The notes beneath the pieces are model-generated. The model was given only the letters and a program-made list of their open reading frames with translations, was not told the origin of the DNA and ran no database searches. 64,000 bases of DNA. Origin: Atherix ibis. Its lineage: Eukaryota; Arthropoda; Insecta; Diptera; Athericidae. Positions within the stretch are counted from its first letter, which is position 1. Each line of letters opens with the position of its first letter. The position numbers and the translations under genes were made by a program. The stretch lies in NCBI GenBank assembly GCA_958298945.1, contig OY282610.1, positions 38,075,667 to 38,139,666 of the forward strand, read 5' to 3'. Positions 9,781-21,210 of this stretch are shown in pieces.

Positions 9781-12612
9781 AAGAATACGAAAAGGGCAGT
9801 TTACTGCCTGAATAGGATAACAGGCTTTACGTCAGTATCCTAATAGCATGAAGTAATACCTAAATCTTGGTCCCACAGGAAGTCATATTAACAGAAAATA
9901 GAGGTACTACTGTAAAGATACCGATTCCTACTGTGTGTGAGATTTTCACATCCTTAAAAAAAGAGATGGGTTTTAAAGGTATAAAAATCCTATACTCTGT
10001 AGGCGTCGGGTATCTCTACATTATCTTTAGAAGATTTTACTCTACCGACACAAAAAAAAATCTACAAAGTCAAATCTTAGCAAAAGTTTGAATATTTCTC
10101 AAATTTTCCGATAAGGTTTAACTTCAAAGATCAACCACTCGATAACCGTAATACCGATTTGAAGAACTGTCACACAAAAACAAAAACAAAAAAAATTCAA
10201 ACTATACACAATAATTCTATGAGCAAAATCAAAACCATTTTTATATAAAATAAATATTTTTTAAATCAGTTATTAAATTATTTTCACTAAGCAGAATAAA
10301 TGATTTAATGTAATTTTTATATTTACATACTGACTACGATTTAAAATGATATCTTTTCTCAAACAAAAAAAAATCTCAAACATTTAAAGTTAGTCTTAAA
10401 AACACTTATTTTCATGTTAAAGAAAAGTTTGGATTGGCTAAAGGAGAACTATCGAAAAGTATATGAAATAATATTTTTGATCACATAATTTATTAGGAAT
10501 GTATGCAACAAGGGGATAACGTGGGTTTTGTTAATGTTCAAGAAACATATGCGGGCCATTTAAGGATGAAAACTCATTCATGGAGACAATTCCGAGCGAC
10601 ATATCGTAAAACGGAATCAGTTTCCTAACTGCAACCGGAACGAATTTCTGTTCAGATTGTCCTGTTTTCGAAGACTATATCCGGAATGACAGTCTGCAAG
10701 TCAGATTCCCCCATATCAGTCTATCCATTTGACTACATATCTATACGGATCTGTTCGTCCATCTTTCTGTCAGTTGAGGAGAGTCTTTGCCTGCACTTAA
10801 GATTTCTATCTTAAAAGGCGAAAATATACATTAGATAATATGTATATGTACGAAGATACAGTAAATTGTTTAAGTAGAAAACCACATACTTGAAAAACTC
10901 TCAAAGAAAATTGGAAAAATACTTAAAATCGAAATTGCCTTTTTTTCCTTTATTTTTTTCTTTTGTTCCTTTTCTCTAATAAATTTAAAATTTTACATTT
11001 TTTTTTTCATGCATACTCTTATCTGGTTACAAAATTTCATTGGTTAGTAAGGGAATGTGTTTATATTGAAAATTGAAAATGTATAAGATTGAAAATAGTA
11101 GCAAATGTAAAAAAGAAGAAGAAAAAAAACCAGGACATACACGAGTATCCTTTACTCATTGCTATTTTGTAAAGTGAGTGTGTGCATATGGTCGGTTTGT
11201 AAATAAGTAATAAAAGTACTTGAAGTAGTCAGAAGTACGCTAGTAGCACTAGTCAATCAGTAAAATAAGATTTTCAGAGTCCATCTGTTCGGTAATTTAA
11301 CGAATGTAAGCTCCCTGCTCTCAAGTATTGCATCCAATAGTCTATAGTACATCCAGTTTTATATGGTTATGAGGGAGATGCGTCTGAAAAATATATAATA
11401 CGGTGATGAAAATGCAAAAGCAAATGGAATTATTTAAAAACTATTTGCATATTTTCCATTTTGGCTGTCTTCGTTTGCCCATCAACAAGAATAATTAGAA
11501 TTAGAAGAAAATTGACAGGATAGGAAACGGCTAATTTGATCACACTGAGAATCAAAAATGGAGAACGACACTTGGCCACAATTCGTTTACAGCACTTGTA
11601 CCATCGGCAGATCCAATGATGCAACTAAATGCATTCACATTCATAACCGCATAATCGGATTACTTTGACTGCGCCAGTAATTCGAATAAATTTGCATTAG
11701 TGTCCAAGTGTACGCACTAATGTCTTCCAGTGATCTTAGGATCGTAATATGCGTAATAATCTGTCGTATATCAACTAGTTTTCTGTTAAAGCACCATCAA
11801 AAAGCAAAACGCTTCCAGTCGAGGTGATTCCAAGTACATTTTATTGTCGGCTTAATGCTTTCTGAATGGGCCATTTTTTTAATGCAGCTCTGTTGATTAT
11901 ATTCACTGCAATTCCATATAATTCCATGTAGTCGGTAGTTAAATGCTCTTTCCTAACTACTTACCAGCATATACTATAGCTCCATGTTTGCAGATAATTT
12001 AATATTTAATCACAAGTATGACTATATCCATGAACATTGATATAATAAAAAGCAGAACTGATTACCATTTTTAATTTTAAAAAAGCAAAAATAAAAAAGA
12101 TAACCTAAACTTGCATGCAGATTATTAAGGTATTACTTTGTTGGAATAAAACCAAGAAAAAAAAATTTATTTAAATACTATGTGAAGGTAAGCCAGAAGT
12201 TAAAATTGATTTTCCGAACCATTAAAAAAATTGACATTTTAATCGTATTGAATTTTAATAATTATTTTTAAAAGTAGAAAATTGGCAGATTAAAAAAAAA
12301 ATTAAAATCAACCGAAAATATTTGTTTTTTAATAAAATTTTTTTTTTGAAAATATATTTGTTGATAACTGAAATGGTGTGCGTGTAGTTTTATGGTAAAT
12401 ATTCAAAGAAAAAAAAATTAAATGGAAAAAAAATTAGATTTTGTCTCAAAACCCTCTGAAATATTCTGGTTGACAGGAAGATGATAGCAACAGGACTTTA
12501 GGTAGTTAAGCATTTTTTTTCATCAGGTTGAATTTGCGTGTTGTCCTTTAGAGATGTCTAAGCCTATTGGCGAATCTCCGATTTTACCCCATTACCAAAT
12601 CTAATGGTATTA
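9781..12612. other. No recognised gene; one GC-richer island
   Basis: Mostly AT-rich filler. An island at about 10500-10800 is GC-richer and contains a 41-codon ORF at 10503-10628 (starts MQQGDNVGFVNVQETYAG) with no recognised domain. About 12480-12612 resembles 13892 onwards in composition and may be the left part of an older element split by MLE-3A. No tRNA or transposase motif was seen. Confidence 0.4.
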
Positions 12613-12661
12613 CGAGTCCTTAGAAAAAGATGGAAAAAACTGTTTTAAAAAAAAAAAAATT

Positions 12662-13710
12662 TTATTTTTTAACATAATCTCCTTTTAGCTTTATACACTT
12701 TTCCAACCGTTTTTCCAAAATTTTTATCCCGTCCAAAAAATAGGATTTCGGAATTTCTGCAAAATACTCATCCGTTTGAGCAATGACGTCCTCGTTGGAA
12801 GTGATCCGTCGTCCGCCAAGCCATTTCTTCAGGTTGGGGAAAAAAAATAGTCACTCGGGGTCAAATCTGGTGAATAAGCGGGATGCTGTAACAATTCCAT
12901 ACTCAATTCCACAATTTTGGCCATGGAAACAGCGCCGGTGTGCACACGCGCATTGTCCTGATGCAAGAGGATTTTTTTCTTCTTCAGATGGGGGCGTTTC
13001 TCTTTGATTTTCTCGCTCAACCATTGCAATAACGACGCGTAATACGCTCCTGTTATTGTTTTTCCTTTTTCCAAGTAGTCGATAAAAATGATGCCCTGCG
13101 AATCCCAAAAGACCGTGGCCATCACCTTGCCGGCCGATGGCACAGTTTTTGCCTTCTTCGGAGCCCGTTCACCCTTGAAAATCCACTGTGATGACTGTCT
13201 CTTTGTTTCTGGAGTGTAGTAGTGTATCCAGGTTTCGTCCACAATGATATATCGACGAAGGAATTCAGCAGGATTGCGATGAAAGAGTGCCAACATAGCC
13301 TCAGAGTCCACTACACGATTGCGCTTATTCTCCGCTGAGAGCAAACGCGGCACCCATCTTGCCGAAATTTTTTTCACAGACAATTTTTCATGCAAAATTG
13401 AAGCGACTGTACCTTTTGATATGCCCGTGGCCTCAACTAATTCGCGCACTTTAATTCGCCGATCGTTCAAAATCAGATCGTGGATTTTGTCGATGATTTC
13501 AGGAGTAGACACCTCAACTGGGCGTCCTGAACGATGTTCATCTTTTGTGGATGAACGGCCACATTTAAATTCATTCACCCAATTGTAAACCGTCGCAAAC
13601 ACAGGTGCAGATGTGCCATGAACTGCATCCAACTCGGCTTTGATATCTTTCGGGCTTAAGCCTTTCAAATGGAGATGTTTGATGACAGCCCTAAACTCGC
13701 TTTTTTCCAT
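12662..13710 (-). pseudogene. MLE-3A mariner transposase, C-terminal frameshift
   Basis: The ATG at 13710-13708 opens MEKSEFRAVIKHLHLKGLSP. Order: HTH region (residues ~1-110), WVPRLL linker motif, first Asp in VDETWIHYY, second in HQDNARVH, third in TPSDYF with DD34D spacing. Just after the third Asp a T-run at about 12838 is one base shorter than in copy B, which shifts the frame and gives a stop at 12829. The remaining C-terminal ~55 codons are present out of frame down to TAA at 12664-12662. Otherwise it is almost identical to copy B over the shared part, so the break is young. Confidence 0.85.
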
Positions 13711-13864
13711 TGTTATGCACAAATAAATGTCGTTAATTTTAACCGCTTATAGAAATTGACCTACGCAATGGATCGAGCTGAAATTACCGACAGCTTTCCT
13801 GTCGGTAATGTTACTTACAAAAAAAAATCTTTACCGACACTACGAGCGCAATTTCTCAGATTTT

Positions 13865-13889
13865 CTAAGGACTTATTGAACGACCTTCG
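13865..13889. repeat. MLE-3A right TIR
   Basis: Reads inward to outward CTAAGGACTTATTGAACGAC then CTTCG, followed by TA at 13890-13891. It matches the copy B TIR with one change. Confidence 0.85.
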
Positions 13890-13891
13890 TA

Positions 13892-15200
13892 TTTGGAAGC
13901 GTGAAACCCTTTCCAATGCCCATACCTTAGGCTGCGACTTCAGATAGTCACCGCTATTTTCTATACCACAACCACTTCGAAGCCTACGCCAATTGGCAGG
14001 GCCCATTTCGAAAAAAGTATTTTCTTCATCATAACCACCTCGAAGTCTACGTCTGACCCCGAGTAAGTATTTTTAAAAATTGATCCAGTCTTTCTTGGTA
14101 TCGTACTTCGAAAATATATTGTTGCCTCCTGTTAGTCGCTGGCTATTATTGGGATGATAAGCTGGTTTATAACTAAGATTCCACCGCAGGGGCGTGGAGC
14201 ACATCGAACTGGATCGGTGAACTTGGTACTCATCGAATCTGCTAAAATCACATACACACCCATTGTTGCTTTGACTTTCCCCTTCATAATGTCTTCAAAT
14301 ATATAAGAACCACTCCTCAATGGAAAAGCAGTTTATCATCCCTTTCATTACTGATCTCTTATATTGATAGAGATTTCTCTACTATGACTCTTAAAAGCGA
14401 AACTATCTTGCCTCGTCCTGACTGGAAACAATTGTTGAGAGCAGAGTTGAGAGTATCGTTTTATGAATTCATCCTTCTTGAGGAAGCTTTTCGAAAGATT
14501 TTGGACGAACTCTTATGCGGTAGTAATTATAGTTGGCAGTCCCAATTAAATATTCCTGGAAACCAATCCAAGTGGCCCATAGCGTGATTCTGTTCTCCGA
14601 AGTAACCTGCTTAACAATAGTGGTTTTGAATTTCGTTGAGTTCTAGGTCATGTGTATATTTTTTCCAACAAGCGTGGCAAACGCTCCATCACCCGATATT
14701 CACAGCAGTTCCTAACTTCCAGAATCTTTTAACCAAATAGCAAATAACCCTTCTAGCCATTCGCGTGCACACGGATTGGACAAGAAGCGAAACTCATCTT
14801 TCGGAAGACTGGCGAACAATTTCCCAATCAGTCTACACGACAACCTTACCGCAATACTCGGCATAGAAACTGCTCAGAATTTTTAATGGACATTCTGCTC
14901 TCAGATATCAGATCCTTTTCAGAAATTACCCTTGCTCTATCTGCCCATCCTGTGATTTACAATTGACTATCGCTCATCTTCAAAGAAAATGTCACCTTAT
15001 CAAAAATTTTGTTTTCAAAAAAATTTCCCTCCTTTTTAGATCCCTCAATACTCTTTCCAAGTTCTTTTCTATAGTAACCTAACATGCTCCACAAAATCTA
15101 ACCCACAAAATAACAGGCCACCCAAAAGCCTCATGGTCCTACTGACACACCACGACCCCGGGCTCATAAGGTACTAGGAACCTTACATACAAATAGCAAA
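13892..15200. other. GC-richer unidentified stretch, possibly an old element
   Basis: Moderately GC-rich compared with neighbours and not tandemly repeated. On the minus strand about 14057-13892 is open and contains two related motifs, RRLRGGYDEEN and RRLRSGCGIEN, encoded by a short direct duplication (about 13961-14000 and 14028-14060). A second minus-strand open piece (14132-14320) is unrecognised. About 15090-15190 is notably GC-rich. It could be a retroelement remnant, but no RT, protease or integrase motif was found. Confidence 0.3.
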
Positions 15201-16134
15201 TAAAAAAACAAACTTTTTTGGAATTAGAAAATTTTCCTTAAAAAATATCAAAAATGTAGCGAATGTTATAGAAGAATAAAAAATAAATCAATACAATGAA
15301 CACTAAACTAAATTTAAGGATACGAGAATTTCTAAGAGAAATTCTTCTTTCGAATAATGTCCACGTACAGACAACATATGTGCTAGCATTTTAAAAATAC
15401 ATGAAAAAAACAACAACGACATCTATTATCAGCTAGAAGAAATTAAAAACAAATACAAATGCATATGTGTTATTTAGATACCAGATGGAAAATTCAAATA
15501 TACCATGCAGAAAAGGAATTCAAACAATGGGAAAATAATGCAAAATCCTTTTAGAAAATTAAAAAAAAAAAAAGTAGGAAAAAATGATAAATATTAAAGG
15601 AAAAATATTTTTCCAAGCGAATAGAAGAAACGGAATGAAAGTAAAATGTGTCCGATTACATTTTATAGAAACACCAGAGAAGATGCTGTGACAGGTGAGA
15701 TAACCCAATGTCCATTTAAGTTACCTGCAATTTGACGGCTCTCTAGATTATCAGTCACTCTTTACGATGTGTACTTGTACTCGTAACTAAAATGTCTGTG
15801 TGCACCCTGCTTTTTTCTATCCACATACCAGCATTAAATCATAATTGCATTATTTTCACTTGATTTCCGCAACATTTTTCATTACCTCTTAGGTTAAAAT
15901 GAGGATTTTATTACTTGTACTGGCTATATGCTGTTCGTATGCCATTAAAGAAGATTATTAACTCTAAGCTGGGTTAGGTACGAGTAGTTTTAATGGTAAA
16001 ACGGACAAAATATTCATATTTTTCCTTATATGGCTATGTTAGCTTGGAGAAAATATTTTTGCATATACTCGTAGTACAATTGTCAGGATTTACAGTAACA
16101 AATGGTTTTTAAATTGAATTTTTAATACTAAACG
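15201..16134. other. AT-rich spacer before MLE-2
   Basis: Nothing recognised except the 20-codon ORF at 15899-15961. Confidence 0.4.
15899..15961 (+). CDS. Candidate 20-codon ORF resembling a signal peptide
   Basis: The translation is MRILLLVLAICCSYA followed by IKEDY and TAA. It has the three parts of a secretory signal: one basic residue, a hydrophobic core of about ten residues, and a small-residue cleavage site after SYA. The ATG has A at -3 (GTTAAAATG). A pyrimidine-rich run ending CTCTTAG lies just upstream (15883-15892) and could be a splice acceptor or the edge of a promoter. No good donor occurs before the stop. It may be a micro-ORF, a truncated first exon of a secreted protein, or chance. 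Confidence 0.2.
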   Translation: MRILLLVLAICCSYAIKEDY

Positions 16135-16136
16135 TA

Positions 16137-16165
16137 TTGGGGATATAACTTCAAAATGCGGGATT
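16137..16165. repeat. MLE-2 left TIR
   Basis: Begins TTGGGGATATAACTTC and ends AATGCGGGATT. It pairs with 17355-17383 at about 25 of 29 positions. Confidence 0.9.
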
Positions 16166-16308
16166 GACAATAGATGGCATTACTTTTACACATGGTTTGT
16201 GTTAATAATAACTCATATGGCATTTTGGAGGTTAAACATCTGTCATTCATTCTCGATTAGTGATTGAACGAAATAGTGTAAACAACAAAGTTTTTTTTTG
16301 CTTCAAAA

Positions 16309-17307
16309 ATGTCGAATTTCATACGAAAAAAGTCCCATTTGCGGGAAGTGTTGATTTACTTCTTCAATTTGAAAAGAAGTGCAACTGAAGCATATCGATT
16401 GCTCACCGAGAGATGGTTTGTGCGGTTCAGAAGTGTTGATTTTGACACGGAAGACAAAGAACGACCAGGTCAGCCAAAAAAGTTTGAAGATGAAGATTTG
16501 GAGGTATTACTCGACGAAGACTGTTGTCAAACTCAAGAAGAAATTGCAAAGTCATTGGGAGTCACTCAAGCAGCCATTTCAAAACGTTTAAAAGCAGCAG
16601 GATTCATGCAAAAGCAAGGAAATTGGGTCCCATATGAATTGAAGCCGAGAGACGTTGAAACGCGATTTTGCATGTCCGAAATGCTGCTTGAACGGCCGAA
16701 AAAGAAGACGTTTTTTAATCGAATCATTACTGGCGACGAAAAATGGATTCATTACGACAACCCAAAGCGCAAAAAATCGTATGTGAAGCCCGGTCAACCA
16801 GCCAAATCAACGCCAAAGCCAAATATCCATGACGCCAAGGTAATGCTCTGTATTTGGTGGGATCAGAAGGGTGTGATCTATTATGAGCTATTGAAATCGG
16901 GCCAGTCGATCACAGGCAACCTCTACCGAACACAATTAATCCGTTTGAAGCGAGCATTGGCTGAAAAACGCCCGGAATATGTGACCAGACACGAAGCCAT
17001 AATTTACCATCATGACAACGCTCGGCCTCATGTTGCAAGACCGGTTAAAAATTATTTAGAAAACAGGGGCTGGGAAGTTTTGCCTCACCCGCCTTATAGC
17101 CCAGACCTTGCCCCGTCCGACTATCATTTGTTTAGATACATGCAAAACGCCCTCACCGGAATACGCTTCACTTCAGAACAGGGCATCAAAAATTGGCTCG
17201 ATTCATTCTTTGCCTTAAAACCGGAGCAGTTTCTTTGGCGCGGAATCCATATGTTGCCAGAAAGATGGGAAAAAGTAGTGGCTTCCGATGGACAATACTT
17301 TGAATAA
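16309..17307 (+). CDS. mariner transposase (MLE-2), 332 aa, in-frame HTH deletion
   Basis: A Tc1/mariner-superfamily cut-and-paste transposase that binds the element's own TIRs and inserts at TA. The frame is open from ATG 16309 to TAA 17305-17307. Domains: N-terminal HTH region (residues 1-95), WVPYEL linker motif (106-111, usually WVPHEL), then the DD34D catalytic core with Asp143 in TGDEKW, Asp236 in HHDNARPH and Asp271 in SPDLAPSDYHLF. All three catalytic residues are present. Compared with MLE-1 in this window, 13 residues (AYGNSALTETTCR in MLE-1) are missing after Glu34, which exactly accounts for 332 instead of 345 residues. The deletion removes part of the first DNA-binding HTH, so TIR binding is probably lost although catalysis could remain. 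Confidence 0.92.
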   Translation: MSNFIRKKSHLREVLIYFFNLKRSATEAYRLLTERWFVRFRSVDFDTEDKERPGQPKKFEDEDLEVLLDEDCCQTQEEIAKSLGVTQAAISKRLKAAGFMQKQGNWVPYELKPRDVETRFCMSEMLLERPKKKTFFNRIITGDEKWIHYDNPKRKKSYVKPGQPAKSTPKPNIHDAKVMLCIWWDQKGVIYYELLKSGQSITGNLYRTQLIRLKRALAEKRPEYVTRHEAIIYHHDNARPHVARPVKNYLENRGWEVLPHPPYSPDLAPSDYHLFRYMQNALTGIRFTSEQGIKNWLDSFFALKPEQFLWRGIHMLPERWEKVVASDGQYFE

Positions 17308-17354
17308 AATATATTATAACAATTTTTCAAAATAAACACTCAAAGTTTGCCAAA

Positions 17355-17383
17355 AATCCCGCATTTTTAAGTTATACACCCAT
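17355..17383. repeat. MLE-2 right TIR
   Basis: Begins AATCCCGCATTTTTAAG and ends TACACCCAT, followed by TA. It is the inverted partner of 16137-16165. Confidence 0.9.
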
Positions 17384-19099
17384 TATATGTAATCAAAGTT
17401 TGGAAAACAATTTTTAGAGTATTTTCGAATTTTCCTATAATGAGTGATGTAAACTCATTTGTTGGACAGCCACTGTTTCATTAAAATCCAGATCTCTTAT
17501 CGTCCAAATTTAGACCTCTTCCGGTTGACACATGTACTTATTAGCCATAATCAATCTGAATACTCTGCCCATAAATATCTAAACGTGTGCACATTTTTTT
17601 TTTTTTTTGCTGCCATGTACATAAGTTATGTAAATTCGTATTTATCTGCCTGTCTATCTGTTGAGGCATCCTCAACTGTACAATATTATTTTTCCGAAAA
17701 TTCAAATACTTTACACACAATCATTATCTTTCTTGTTTTGAAAATTCACCTTTGTGTCTGAGGAATTCGATGCACACAGGCCAAAACAAGGTTCGAATAT
17801 GATTATTCTTCTTGGGACCCTCTGGTCTCTGGTTATGTGGATGGTATTATTTTTAGATTTTTTTCTTTTGAATATAACTAAAATGGTGAATGGATAATAA
17901 TACAGTTATACAAGTATAGTATGTATATTCATATATGAGTCTATCTAAACTAATGTAGCATTAAGGAAAGAAGACTTACTGGGTATAATGTTCACATTTA
18001 GAGTTGTTGCATGATTAACACGGTTCCACTTTCATCTTTCGCCGACAACATGCAACAACACCAACAATTTGATCGAATACACATAGACTTTGCACATTTC
18101 GAACTCTCTCCACATCATTATTGAACCAGAGTATATTTCCATACAGACAACATGTAAAATCTATTAAAACTTATTGTATATACATTATTGTATCTTAGTA
18201 TATTCGTATTGATGTGTTCGTATGAAAAAGATTATAGCAGAGAGACAGGGTCTCGTAATAAACATTTTCAGTAAAACATTCACAAACATCCCAACAACAA
18301 AATTTTGTTATTAAGTAAATGGTTGCATCTTAATCTCATCGTTTTTACATGCATAGTTAGGAATGATAGGAAAAACGTCGGTAGAATTTAAAGAACAATC
18401 AAAAACAGATAATTTGCTACTCGTAGTTACAAATGCTAGTAGATATTAGTTGATGGGTATGAGCAGGATAGTGAATGGTCTAGGAAAAGAGTGAATAAAT
18501 AAATGATAGTTTTTATCTCAAATAACAATATTCGTGTATTTAGGCATTTACCTATGTAATTTTGTACATACGAGTATAATAATGCTATAGAGATTAATAT
18601 AGCAACTAAATTTTTTTTTTAAAAAAGAAACAACAATATTTTCGACTACTATTTATAAGGTTGAGAATAATTGCAAGGAATTATAGTGTAAGGCGAAGAC
18701 GAATACGAATAACAGCAACAACAATGAAAAGGGTAGAAATGAAACGATGAATGGTGTTAACTTTTAACAGTGTAGCCAACAGTCAAATGGAAATCATGCT
18801 CTAGAAAATTATAGTGCATATAATATTAAGAATGCGCATAAATTTTTATAGAATTGAATGAATATGCATAAATACACAAACGTGTATATTATCTCTTTTG
18901 GCTAAGATAGCATTCTTGGAAATCGTAAATGTTCATCAGTATTTCTTTTAAACAAAATTTTTTTTAACAAATTCGCTTGATTTTTTCTTTTCTTTTTTTA
19001 AAGACTTGAAAGATTTAGGAATATTTTTACATTTGTTTTTAATTATAAACGTTAATAGATTCTTCTTTAATATAATATTTACAAAAGAGGCGATAAAAT
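17384..19099. other. AT-rich stretch without a recognised gene
   Basis: Contains a 37-codon ORF (18011-18124, begins MINTVPLSSFADNM) without recognised features, T-runs, and several TACGAGT/ACTCGTA heptamers. No transposon ends were seen. Confidence 0.4.
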
Positions 19100-21210
19100 G
19101 TATAAGGTTCTAAGTAACTGGAAGGTCCAAAATTTGTTGGTATTAGAAATATGGTCGTTAGTTATTTAGACCATCTATTTTTCCACCATTCAGACTGTAA
19201 ATGGTCAGTAGTTGCTTGGGACCTCAAATTTAAATTTATTTAGACTATTTTTTTGGTTGATTTAAATATGTTCAATAGTAACTTAGGACCTCAAATTCAA
19301 ACAGTTTCAGAATATGAAGTTAAAATTTTTTGGCACTTGAAATATGATCAACATCAGTGTGTCAAGTAAGAGTCTATAGGGTCTTAAAATATGTGCAGTT
19401 ACTTGGAGACTCAAATCTAAGCCTTTACAGAGTGTGAAGTTAAAATTTAAGACCTCCAATTCATACTATATCAGATATAGCAAAGAGTGTAACGTAAAAA
19501 ATTTTTGGTGCTTAAAAATGATCAACAGATGCATAGGACCTCAAATTCGAATTATTTCAGAGTGCGAAGACTGCAATTTTGAGCCCTTGAAATATGATCA
19601 ACCGTTACTTATGACCACAAATTTAAACTCCTTTAGATTAAATTATAAGATAATTTAAATATGGTCAATATTAACATAGGACCTCAAATTCAAACTATTT
19701 CAGAAATTGAAGTTAAAATTTTTTGGCCCTTGAAAAATTATCAATATTTACTTAGGACCTCAAATTCAAAATATTTCAGTGTGTAAAGTTAGAGTCTATA
19801 GGGTCTTAAAATATGGTTCCATTTATTTGAAGCCTCAAATCTAAGCACTTAGAGAGAGTGAAGTTAAAATTTAAGACCTCAAATTCAAACTGTTGTTGAA
19901 ATATGATCAACAGTTATTTAGGACCTCAAAATTTAAACTTTTTTAAACTATTAAGTCAACATTTTTGGGTAATTTAAATATGGTCAATAGAAACTTAGGA
20001 CCTCAAATTAAAACTATTTCAGAAAGTGGAGTTACAATTTTTTGGCGCTTGAAAAATGATCAACAGATGCATAGGACCTCAAATTCGAATTATTTCAGAG
20101 TGTGAAGACTACAATTTTGAGCCCTTGAAATATGATCAACAGTTACTTAGGACCACAAATTTAAACTCCCTTAGATTATTAAGTCGACATTTTTAGATGT
20201 TGTAATTTAAATATGGTCAATATTAACATAGGACCTCAAATTCAAACTATTTCAGAAATTGAAGTTAAAATTTTTGGCGCTTGAAAAATGATCAATATTT
20301 ACTTAGGACCTCAAATTCGAAATATTTCAGTGTGTAAAGTTAGAGTCTATAGGGTCTTTAAATATGGTTCCATTTATTTGAAGCCTCAAATCTAAGCACT
20401 TAGAGAGAGTGAAGTTAAAATTTAAGACCTCAAATTCAAACTGTTGTTGAAATATGATCAACAGTTATTTAGGACCTCAAAATTTAAACTTTTTTAAACT
20501 ATTAAGTCAACATTTTTGGGTAATTTAAATATGGTCAATAGAAACTTAGGACCTCAAATTAAACTATTTCAGAAAGTAGAGTTACAATTTTTTGGCGCTT
20601 GAAAAATGATTAATAGTTATTTAGGACCTAAAATTGCAAATATTTGATAGTGCGACGAGTGCAATTTTGAGTCAGCAGTTACTTAAGGCCTCATATTAAG
20701 AATGATTTAGCCTGTGAAGTAAAAGTTATTTGACTTTTGTGAAGTAAAAGGTCTGTAGTATCTTAGGACTACATATCCCAACTGTTTGAGACTATGAAAT
20801 TAACATTTTTAGGGTGCTTGAAATATAAATGAAGTCAAAAGTAACTCAGATATTAAATTGAAAATAATTTAGACTTAAAAGTCGGATTTTTATTGCGCTT
20901 AAAAATGACCAGTATTTAGTTAGGACTTCAAACTTAAGCCATTTCAGATTATCCGGTATTATTTATTTAACGCTTTAATTACCATATAGTTGATAGTTAC
21001 TTAGGACCCCAAATTCAGTCTTTTTCAGGTTAAAATTTTAGAGTTATGGTTAAAAACTTCAAATTAATCCCAACTCAATCTATGAGTTAAAATTTTTCGA
21101 CTCCTCATACCTACCTTTTGAGTTCAAAATGTGAAGTTAAAAATAGCAACTTAGACCTTCAAATTTAAATTAATTCAAAATGTGAAGTTAAAATTTTTTT
21201 AAAAAAATGC
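19100..21210. repeat. Degenerate satellite, ~70-75 bp monomer with ~540 bp higher-order repeat
   Basis: About 2.1 kb of variants built from TTAGGACCTCAAATTCAAAC, ATTTCAGAGTGTGAAGTT and TTGAAATATGATCAACAG in that order. Longer blocks recur: 19521-19960 and 20059-20560 match nearly base for base with an offset of about 538-550 bp, the difference being a short insertion. Monomers decay towards the right edge. There are no open frames of interest. The layout fits local unequal exchange acting on multi-monomer blocks. Confidence 0.8.

Larger units (their letters stand above)
12613..13889 (-). mobile_element. mariner-like element MLE-3, copy A (1277 bp)
   Basis: The right end (13865-13889) is an intact 25-bp TIR followed by TA. 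The left end keeps only TACGAG next to TCCTTAG at 12611-12623, so about 14 bp inside that TIR have been deleted. Near-identical relatives lie at 57540-58847 (copy B) and 30130-30369 (copy C), indicating recent activity of the family. The transposase resembles irritans-type mariners. Confidence 0.85.
16137..17383 (+). mobile_element. mariner-like element MLE-2 (1247 bp), best preserved
   Basis: Bounded by 29-bp TIRs at 16137-16165 and 17355-17383 with TA duplications at 16135-16136 and 17384-17385. It holds a single uninterrupted transposase frame (16309-17307), a ~140 bp leader and a ~50 bp trailer with an AATAAA at 17330. It belongs to a different mariner lineage from MLE-1 and MLE-3 by TIR and protein. 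Clean ends and an open frame suggest relatively recent insertion. Confidence 0.93.

Noticed and set aside
17795..17812. GGTTCGAAT resembling a tRNA B box (also at 59469)
   Set aside because: No A box, acceptor stem or cloverleaf pairing nearby.
18011..18124. 37-codon ORF (MINTVPLSSFADNM...)
   Set aside because: Short and His/Gln-rich with no supporting signal; chance is the simplest explanation.
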